Below, piece after piece: positions 50,661 to 57,335 of a stretch of DNA of 64,000 bases (its first letter is position 1; the number at the start of each line of letters is the position of its first letter). Source of the DNA: SZAS-18 sp038322235 (GTDB lineage Bacteria; Verrucomicrobiota; Verrucomicrobiia; Chthoniobacterales; SZAS-18); NCBI GenBank assembly GCA_038322235.1, contig JBBQFQ010000007.1, forward strand, positions 62,001 to 126,000, given 5' to 3'. The position numbers and the translations under genes are program-made. The notes under the pieces are model-generated. The model saw nothing but the letters and a program-made list of their open reading frames with translations, did not search any database and was not told where the DNA came from.

Positions 50661-52949
50661 GTGAAACAGAACGAAGCAGCGCTGGATTGCGTGGCCCAGC
50701 AGGTCGCCCGGGTGGTGGCCGAGGAGCCATCGCTCGGGTCGGTGGAGATCCGGCCCGGGGAGCATTCGGTCCAGATTTCGAGCCTGGGCGACTCCGACCG
50801 GGCGTCGCGGCGCGTGGAGCGCGTCCTCGCCCACGGGATCGATCCCGCCACGTGTGGCGTCGGGCCGGATGGCAAATGTCCCTCATGTGGTGCGGTCGCG
50901 GCGCCCACGACCGATTTTGGCCGGGTCACGATCACGCGCGAGGCCGATCGGGTGGTGGTGGAAAAGCAGACCTGTCCGACCTCCGCGCATCTGCGCCGAA
51001 AGCGCATCCTCGGGCTGCCGGAATTTTCCCCGCGCGAGCCCGCGCCGATTCTCGGCGACGACCACGCGCACGATGAGGATGAATGGAAGTTTCTCGCGAA
51101 GCTGGCCGCGGGGTGTCTCGTCTTCAGCCTCGGCGCCTTCGCCGCGCAAAAGCTGGGCGCGACGTGGTGGGCACTCGGGCCGCTCTGGTTCGTGGCCTAT
51201 CTCTGCGGCGCGTGGGAAGCCGCCGAGGAGGCGTGGGCGAAGATTCGCGGAGGAAATCTCGACGTCCATTTTCTCATGCTCATGGTCGCGCTCGGCGCCG
51301 CCGCGGTGGGCGAGTTCGCGGAGGGCGCGCTGCTGCTCTTTCTCTTCTCCGCCTCCGGCGCGATGGAGCATTATGCCGAAGGGCGCACGCGGAAGGAAAT
51401 CGGGGCGCTCGTTCACGGCGCGCCGAAGACGGCGGCGGTGGTCGAGTCCGATGGCAGCGTGCACGATGTCGCGGTCGAGGCTCTGGCAGTGGGACAGACC
51501 GTGCGCGTGACCGGCAACCAGCAGGTGCCGGTGGATTTGCGGATCACGCGCGGCGAGAGCACCTGCGATGAGTCGAATCTCACGGGCGAGGCGCGTCCGA
51601 TCGAGAAGGGGATCGGGGACGTCGCCCTCGGCGGAACGATGAACGGCGCGGGATTGCTCGACGGGGTCGTCCTGCGTCCCGCCGCGGAGAGCGCGCTCGC
51701 GCGCATCATCCGGCTCATTCAGGATTCCCAGCGCCTGCGCGCCCCTTCCCAGCGCTTCACGGACAAGTTCGGCACCGGCTATACGTACGCGGTCCTCGCG
51801 CTTTGCGCGTTGATGTTCTTCGTCTGGTGGCTGGTCTTTCACCTTCCCGCGTTCACGTCGACCGCGGCCACGAGCAGCGCGTTTTACCGGGCCATGACGC
51901 TGCTGGTTGTCGCCTCGCCTTGCGCGCTCGTGCTCTCGATTCCCTCGGCGATCCTTTCCGCGATCGCGGCGGGCGCGCGTCGCGGCATCCTCTTTCGCGG
52001 CGGTGCGGCGATCGAGGCCCTGGCCGATGTGACCGCGGTGGCCATGGACAAGACCGGGACGCTGACGGACGGCGATCTGCAGGTCGTGCGGGTGGAGTCG
52101 TTCCCGCCTGGCCACGAGGACGCGGTGGCGCGCCTCGCCTTCAATCTCGATCGCTTCTCCGATCATCCCCTGGCTCGCGCGACGCAAAAATGGGGCCGCA
52201 AGCGGGCGCTCGCGGAGGTCGAGCCCGAGCGTTTCGAGCAGGTACCCGGGCAGGGACTGCGTGCCCTGATCGACGGCCAGGAGGCGAAGATCGGCCGACA
52301 TTCCTTCGCCGCGCCGGAGATCGCCGAGACGAGCCTCGCCGCCGCGGGCGACGCCGTGGCGGTCTGGGTGAGCGGGGGCGGAGTCGTCGGACGTTTGCTG
52401 TATGTCGATCATCCGCGAGCGGCGGCCGCGCCCTTGCTGCGGGAACTCGCGGCGGATGGCATCGAGACCGTCATGCTGACCGGCGACCGCCGCGAGGTGG
52501 CGGAGAAGCTCGCGCAGGAAGTCGGCCTCGCCTCCGTCCGCGCCGGACTGCATCCGGAGGACAAGGTCCTCGAGATCGAGAAGCTGAAACAGAATGGCAC
52601 CCGGGTGGTCGCGATGATCGGGGACGGCGTCAATGATGCGCCCTGTCTGGCCGCCGCGGATGTCGGGGTCGCGATGGGCGCGCGCGGATCCGATGCCGCG
52701 CTGGAGCAGGCCGAAGTCGTCCTGATGAACGACAAACTGGAGAACTTCCTCCTCGCACTCCATCTGAGCCGAAGGGCGAAGTCCGTCATCCGGCAGAACC
52801 TCGCCATCGCCTTGGGCGTGGTCGTCTGCATGGTGATCCTGAGCCTCTTCGGCGCCATCCCGCTCGCCGTGGGCGTGGCCGCCCACGAAGGCAGCACCGT
52901 GATCGTGGTGCTGAACAGCCTCCGGCTGTTGCTGACGCGGCTGGAGTGA
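50661..52949 (+). CDS. P1B-4-type heavy-metal translocating ATPase
   Basis: A 762-residue metal-transporting P-type ATPase. The metal-site motif is SPC (419-421, ASPCALVLSIP) rather than CPC, and HEGST (742-746) sits in the last membrane helix; together these mark the P1B-4 group, whose members move Co, Zn or Fe. Phosphorylation occurs at D463 (DKTGT); LTGEARPI, SDHPLARA and GDGVNDAPCLAAADVG are the other P-type motifs. The ~135-residue N-terminus has CPSC at 73-76 and a His/Asp patch (DDHAHDEDE) but no standard CxxC metal-binding fold. Start is GTG; divergent from the TM2-like gene. Confidence 0.95.
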   Translation: MKQNEAALDCVAQQVARVVAEEPSLGSVEIRPGEHSVQISSLGDSDRASRRVERVLAHGIDPATCGVGPDGKCPSCGAVAAPTTDFGRVTITREADRVVVEKQTCPTSAHLRRKRILGLPEFSPREPAPILGDDHAHDEDEWKFLAKLAAGCLVFSLGAFAAQKLGATWWALGPLWFVAYLCGAWEAAEEAWAKIRGGNLDVHFLMLMVALGAAAVGEFAEGALLLFLFSASGAMEHYAEGRTRKEIGALVHGAPKTAAVVESDGSVHDVAVEALAVGQTVRVTGNQQVPVDLRITRGESTCDESNLTGEARPIEKGIGDVALGGTMNGAGLLDGVVLRPAAESALARIIRLIQDSQRLRAPSQRFTDKFGTGYTYAVLALCALMFFVWWLVFHLPAFTSTAATSSAFYRAMTLLVVASPCALVLSIPSAILSAIAAGARRGILFRGGAAIEALADVTAVAMDKTGTLTDGDLQVVRVESFPPGHEDAVARLAFNLDRFSDHPLARATQKWGRKRALAEVEPERFEQVPGQGLRALIDGQEAKIGRHSFAAPEIAETSLAAAGDAVAVWVSGGGVVGRLLYVDHPRAAAAPLLRELAADGIETVMLTGDRREVAEKLAQEVGLASVRAGLHPEDKVLEIEKLKQNGTRVVAMIGDGVNDAPCLAAADVGVAMGARGSDAALEQAEVVLMNDKLENFLLALHLSRRAKSVIRQNLAIALGVVVCMVILSLFGAIPLAVGVAAHEGSTVIVVLNSLRLLLTRLE

Positions 52950-53134
52950 GGGAAGGGATTCAAGGCGCATATTCTCTCGCGCACTCCGCGTGTCCGCTTC
53001 AGCACCCTGGCTCGGCGGAGGACTAGGCGAAACATTCTGGATTTCTTCGATCTTTCGGCGGGTGCGAAGGATGCACGACCGATAGCAGTCAGTGTCGAGT
53101 TGATTGTGTCACGCGAGTTCCCTACCGAACAGAT

Positions 53135-53440
53135 ATGCTGACAGCCCGCTTTGCGATCACGTTCATCGCCGCCCCAGTCAGGATGACATCGGAGTTTAGC
53201 GAGACCGAAGAACTGGCGGGCTGTCTCACGACCGTCTACGTTTTCGCGAAGTCACCCCAAGCTGCTATCGACGTCGCAGAACAGAAGCTGAGGAAAACAC
53301 GAAAATTTCGCGCCATCGCGGTGACGGACGGGGAACAACCGACTAGGGTGCGCGTCAGTAACATCTACCGCGTCCGAATGACCGCCCGACTGTTTCGGCC
53401 GTCCGGATACACGTTTTACCGCCCATGGAAGGATGAGTAG
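53135..53440 (+). CDS. small protein of unknown function
   Basis: A 101-residue protein, 185 bases after the ATPase. Reading gives a compact alpha/beta composition: LTTVYVFAKSPQAAIDVAEQ, then FRAIAVTDGEQPTRVRVSNI. An internal ATG at 53183 could be the true start. No family was recognised. Its codon use is more AT-rich than the genes before it and matches the next two small genes, suggesting a transferred or less constrained block. Confidence 0.45.
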   Translation: MLTARFAITFIAAPVRMTSEFSETEELAGCLTTVYVFAKSPQAAIDVAEQKLRKTRKFRAIAVTDGEQPTRVRVSNIYRVRMTARLFRPSGYTFYRPWKDE

Positions 53441-53534
53441 CTGCAACCTCCAGCTGCATCGGCTCTCTCCGCGGCGAGGATGAAGTTTTCGGATTGACGA
53501 TGGAGAAAAACTATTGGCCAACGATCGTTAAAAA

Positions 53535-53828
53535 ATGAATTGGCTGACCATCCTACGAAAGCTACGCGGAACGTATTTCAATGAGACGGTTTCGATTTCC
53601 AAAATCTCAAGAGACGAAATTATCTATGCTGAAGATGGACGGTCATGTCGTGTTCATGTTGATATCCTCATAGATCCACCGGGTCGCCTGGTCGATTTTC
53701 CATCGATCGCGTCGTGGCTCCCGCCACATCATGATGAGATGCTCACGGTCGCAAAGAGGGAAGAAATCCTCGGCAATGTCGTTCAGTTTTACCGTCGGAG
53801 GAACTTCATCGTGAAAATTTGCCGATAA
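53535..53828 (+). CDS. small protein of unknown function
   Basis: A 97-residue protein with mixed charge (ISKISRDEIIYAEDGRSCRV, FPSIASWLPPHHDEMLTV) and no signal or membrane segment. Base use is distinctly AT-richer than the window average. Preceded by a purine/A-rich stretch (GTTAAAAAATG). No family was recognised. Confidence 0.5.
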   Translation: MNWLTILRKLRGTYFNETVSISKISRDEIIYAEDGRSCRVHVDILIDPPGRLVDFPSIASWLPPHHDEMLTVAKREEILGNVVQFYRRRNFIVKICR

Positions 53829-53897
53829 AGCATACGAGAGAGGAAGGTTTGGATGCAGGTTCGCGGCCCTGCAGAGGCCGCCCTATCCAACGATAAG

Positions 53898-54251
53898 ATG
53901 ACAACAACCCACAAGCTTGGTCCATTTGCGTTAGCAGCGTTGATTCACGCCGTTGTCGCGGTGCTGTTACTATGTCCAACTTTGATCGCGGCGGAATCAA
54001 GTCTTGCCTATTTCGCTTTGCTCGTGATGGACTACCCTGTTTCGCTTGGGTTTTCTGCGGTTGCGGATCAGACGCTTGAGATTGTTCGCGGAAGCACGAG
54101 TCCGTGGGACCCCTACCTGTTAGCGACGCTTCTCGTGGCATTATTGCACGTAACTGTCGGATCGATTTGGTGGGGTGCCATCTGTTGGCTGGCCGCGAAA
54201 CTATTTCACCGGAGAAGCGGCGGGCCCAAGCGAGGGAATCGTGGTCACTGA
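53898..54251 (+). CDS. small membrane protein of unknown function
   Basis: A 117-residue protein with three hydrophobic segments (LGPFALAALIHAVVAVLLLC, AESSLAYFALLVM, LLATLLVALLHVTVGSIWWG). A start at 53853 would add 15 residues; ATG 53898 is preferred because the hydrophobic helix follows it directly. A basic C-terminus (HRRSGGPKRGNRGH) suggests it faces the cytoplasm. Unknown function; part of the AT-richer block. Confidence 0.5.
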   Translation: MTTTHKLGPFALAALIHAVVAVLLLCPTLIAAESSLAYFALLVMDYPVSLGFSAVADQTLEIVRGSTSPWDPYLLATLLVALLHVTVGSIWWGAICWLAAKLFHRRSGGPKRGNRGH

Positions 54252-54458
54252 GGAACCGGAGCCTTCGGGGTCCAATGAAGCAACCGACGGCAGAGTTAAC
54301 CTTGCCGCGATGGGAGGTCGAAACGCCCAAGTACTGAAGCTGCTCCACGGAATTCAGCCCGGTACGACTTGGTCCGATCACGCGAACCGGGTCCTTCGTT
54401 ACCTTTCTCGGCGCTCCGACAACTGACGCGCGGAAAAAGAGCGTCCGCAGCCTTGGGC
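54252..54458. other. non-coding stretch before the tandem array
   Basis: No convincing gene: short frames that continue here are extensions of the repeat array and lack a credible start. I see no RNA gene or clear promoter. Confidence 0.5.
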
Positions 54459-54930
54459 AAAAACGCCAACGCCCTCGGAAAAGCGCCAACGCCCTCGCGA
54501 AAGCGCGAACGTCCTCGCAAAAACGCGAACGTTCTCACAAAAAGCGCCAACGTTCTCACAAAAAGCGGGAACGTTCCCGCAAATAGCGCCAACGTTCTCG
54601 CAAAAAGCGCCAACGTTCTCGCAAAAAGCGCCAACGTTCCCGCAAAAAGCGCCAGCGTTCCCGCGAAAAGCGCCAACGTTCCCGCGAAAAGCGCCAACGT
54701 TCCCGCAAAAAGCGCCAGCGTTCCCGCGAAAAGCGCCAGCGTTCCCGCGAAAAGCGCCAACGTTCCCGCAAAAAGCTGCAACGTTCTCGCAAAAAGCGGC
54801 AACGTTCGCGCAAAAAGCGGCAACGTTGTCGCAAAAAGCGCCAACGTTCCCGCAAAAAGCGGCAACGTTCCCGCAAAAAGCGGCAACGTTCCCGCAAAAA
54901 GCGTCAGCGTTCCCGCGAAAAGCGCCGACG
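54459..54930. repeat. array of about 22 tandem 21-bp units with phased A-tracts
   Basis: A run of imperfect 21-bp units, each made of A5 (or GA4), GCGCC, AACGTT and CCCGC. AACGTT is a self-complementary core. Early units have small length changes; the rest keep the 21-bp period. 21 bp is two helical turns, so the A-tracts lie on one face of the DNA. Several frames stay open through it, giving heptad-periodic translations (for example A-K-S-A-N-V-P on plus, L-F-A-G-T-L-A on minus), but none has a convincing start or non-repeat domain. It lacks spacers, so it is not a CRISPR array. Confidence 0.93.
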
Positions 54931-55290
54931 CGCGGTCGCAACGGGCGAGGGTTCGGGATGGGAGGGCGTAGGCGTGGGCGTGGGCGTGATGTGCCGTCGC
55001 GCCCTCAATAACAGTGGCTATCGGAAGGGGCGATGTCATAAAGTCCCATCGTGTATCGCGTCTCCTCCGCCGTCGGCCCGCTTGCGTTCGGGTTGAATCG
55101 GCGCCGTCTACCCTCGCCCGTTCACGCTCCGTTGCTTGCCTACGACGCTTCCCGCGAGGCGTTTGCCGACGACGAAGACTGCGATCCAAGCGCCACCGGG
55201 TGTCATCAATCCCCGGCTTGCGGCCGCCTACTATTGTAGACACGCCAGCGCATCTTCCGATCTCGGCCCAGCTTTATCCGAAACTATCCC
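54931..55290. other. non-coding stretch after the tandem array
   Basis: Contains only Arg/Pro/Ser-rich shadow frames with no conserved sequence. A possible -10-like TACTAT precedes the next gene, but no promoter is clear. Confidence 0.45.
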
Positions 55291-55902
55291 ATGGGGTCTC
55301 GTAGCTTCTATATCAGCGACGTCGAAGTTTTCGAAGCGTCTAAGCGTGAAGTGGAGAAATCGATCTTAATCGACGCCAAATTACCGAAGCAGGTCTTTCA
55401 GCAGGGATTCAAATATTTCGCGTTTGAGGATTTTGATTGGACGCTGAGCAGCGATTTTTGGCCTGTTATCACAAAAATGGCCGTAAAGTCAAACGATGCT
55501 TCTGTCCTGATGGCCGTCCTGGATCCCGACCCGGTTAACTACTATAAGAAAGAATTCGGTTACTATAACTGGGCCGAAATCCCGCTCTCAATTTCAAGCG
55601 ACGACTATTTGGACGTTATCAATGAGCATCCGCTCCGCTCGCTCGCGGACTCCGCCCGCTACAATTCCGAAAGGATTGTTTGGCTCCCGCGGTCGGCTCA
55701 ATGGAGTATTTGCGGTCACCGGAGCTACGGAGTTTGCGTGCTAGGAAGTCAGGACCAGGTCACGCTCGATTCGACATGGTGTGATTGTGACTTGGCGTTG
55801 GAGAATTTGTTGCCCCAGTGTTTCAGAGGAAATGTGATCCCGCCGAGCTTCGCCTCAGAGCTTCGATCGAATTTTAGCAAGAGGGCTGATCCCCCAGTGT
55901 GA
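55291..55902 (+). CDS. protein of unknown function, accessory region
   Basis: A 203-residue soluble, acidic, aromatic-rich protein (FKYFAFEDFDWTLSSDFWPV, YYKKEFGYYNWAEIPLSI) with six Cys residues. The base composition is markedly AT-richer than the housekeeping genes. No family was recognised; size, acidity and isolation would suit an immunity-type protein, but that is only a guess. No toxin gene is adjacent. ATG 55291. Confidence 0.6.
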   Translation: MGSRSFYISDVEVFEASKREVEKSILIDAKLPKQVFQQGFKYFAFEDFDWTLSSDFWPVITKMAVKSNDASVLMAVLDPDPVNYYKKEFGYYNWAEIPLSISSDDYLDVINEHPLRSLADSARYNSERIVWLPRSAQWSICGHRSYGVCVLGSQDQVTLDSTWCDCDLALENLLPQCFRGNVIPPSFASELRSNFSKRADPPV

Positions 55903-56102
55903 AAAAGTCGAAAGAAGCGCTGCGAGAATCGTTCGATGTAACAAGCTGGTAGACCGGTGGCTGACGCACACCGGCTACCTTCCACCGGCCCTCCGAGCCC
56001 TGGAATTGTCTGAGACGATTCTCCCCTTCCGGTGAGAAGAACGAATCGGATCTCGGGAAGACGGCGCCGGGACCAGTTTCCGGGGAGGACGTGGCGCCAT
56101 GA
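55903..56102. other. non-coding stretch
   Basis: No gene is supported here. It contains the left copy of the 24-bp repeat and leads into the third copy of the hairpin repeat. Confidence 0.5.
55952..55975. repeat. 24-bp repeat, left copy
   Basis: GACCGGTGGCTGACGCACA followed by CCGGC. The unit contains CCGGTG...CACCGG, a six-bp inverted pair with a nine-base loop. The right copy at 56432-56455 differs at two positions. The two copies are in direct orientation. Confidence 0.7.
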
Positions 56103-56262
56103 TTTGGAGTGCGGCAGCCCTCTGCCGCTTTGGTGGGCGACGATCGGCTCACGCTGACCCCGAACAAGGCAGCGGGCGACATGGGTCCCGCTGCCTTGGA
56201 CGCCTGCCGGGCAGGCGGCACCAGATTCCCAAGAAAGCGGCAGAGGACAGCCGCACTCCAGA
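56100..56262. repeat. dispersed hairpin repeat, copy 3 (inverted, no tail)
   Basis: Arms at about 56104-56130 and 56234-56260 match the arms of copies 1 and 2. The interior reads as the reverse complement of the interior in copies 1 and 2 (CGCTGACCCCGAACAAGGCAG here), so this copy is inverted. The 68-bp tail of copies 1 and 2 is absent, showing that the arms and interior move or duplicate apart from the tail. Confidence 0.88.
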
Positions 56263-56431
56263 TGACCGACCCGCGCAAGATTGCACCCGGCGAACCCAGG
56301 TTGGGGCGGTTGAACTCGAGACACCGCGCGCGCCGCGCCGTGACGCAATCCCGGCGCGCCGTTCGTTGTAAATCATAAGCGACGCCTCATCGATGTCCGC
56401 CCCCCGCGGGGCGGGTAATGAGCGTTCGATT

Positions 56432-56455
56432 GACCGGTGACTCACGCACACCGGC
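56432..56455. repeat. 24-bp repeat, right copy
   Basis: GACCGGTGACTCACGCACA followed by CCGGC, 22 of 24 bases identical to the left copy and in the same orientation. The two copies bracket 456 bp that hold repeat copy 3. GTTCGAT precedes both. Confidence 0.7.
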
Positions 56456-56514
56456 GAAATTCCCGCGGCGCTCTGGGCCGGAAGTCCCGGCATTTTGGGC
56501 TGAAACTGGTCCGA

Positions 56515-57246
56515 TCAGAACTTCGAGCCCAAGTACTGCGGGAGCATTTTCCGCCACCAGGGCCAGTCGTGATCGACGTCGTGGCCCCAGAGCTCGACCT
56601 CGTGGGGAATTCCCTTGCTCGCGAGGACGCGCCCGATGTCGACGGAGGCAGAGGGCTTTTCATACGATCCCTGGCCGCTGACGAAGTAGATGTGTCGCTT
56701 CGCGCGGAGTGCACGCAGGGCGCCCTCGTCTCCGAGATTCGGGAGGTAGTCGATCGGCGAATTGAAGTAGACGTCATCGTCGTAGAAACCGTCCGTGTAG
56801 TCCTTCAGATCGTAGCAGCCGCTCATGGCGATGACGCCATCGAAGAGATCCGGTCGGCGGAAGAGCGAGTTCGCCGAGTGCAGCGCGCCGAACGACGCGC
56901 CGGCGGTGATGATGGGGACGCGGCTCTGGCAGTGGTTGAAGATGAAGGGCGCGACCTCATCCGCGATGTAGGCATTGAAGTGCTGATGGCGGATCGCCTT
57001 GTGTCGCGGGTGCATGTGATCGTTCAGCCAGCTCTCGCTGTTGATGCTGTTGATCGAGAAGACCTTGAACTTTCCGCCGTCGATAAATGGCGCGATCGCA
57101 TCGATGAGGTGGAAGCGCTCGTATTCGAGGAAGTCCGCCGCCGCGGTGGGAAACATGAGCAGCGCCGGGCCGTAGTGGCCATAGACCGCGATCTCCATGT
57201 TCTTCTGGAGGTTGGGGCTGTGCCACTGGTGGATTTCGCGGTGCAT
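56515..57246 (-). CDS. esterase D-like alpha/beta hydrolase
   Basis: A 243-residue cytoplasmic hydrolase of the putative-esterase (PF00756-like) group. The nucleophile elbow is GASFG with S118 (IITAGASFGALHS); MEIAVYGHYGPALLMFPTAA is the N-terminal strand and oxyanion region; DHDWPWWRKMLP near the C-terminus supplies the likely catalytic His. ATG 57246 begins MHREIHQW. The longer frame to 57690 overlaps the kinase gene and was rejected. No signal peptide. Likely acts on an acyl or formyl ester, substrate unknown. Confidence 0.88.
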   Translation of the reverse strand: MHREIHQWHSPNLQKNMEIAVYGHYGPALLMFPTAAADFLEYERFHLIDAIAPFIDGGKFKVFSINSINSESWLNDHMHPRHKAIRHQHFNAYIADEVAPFIFNHCQSRVPIITAGASFGALHSANSLFRRPDLFDGVIAMSGCYDLKDYTDGFYDDDVYFNSPIDYLPNLGDEGALRALRAKRHIYFVSGQGSYEKPSASVDIGRVLASKGIPHEVELWGHDVDHDWPWWRKMLPQYLGSKF

Positions 57247-57335
57247 CGGGCGCTGAGGGGAAGGATTGGAAATTCGAGATTCGAGAGCGGAACTGGGCGG
57301 AGATCGCGGAGCGGAGATCCGAAACTGCCTCCCAC

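Noticed and set aside
54459..54930. CRISPR array
   Set aside because: The units abut each other without spacers, and no cas genes are present.
54296..55243. Repeat protein encoded on the minus strand of the array
   Set aside because: The non-repeat N-terminus is low-complexity and the composition does not look coding; kept only as an open possibility in the findings.
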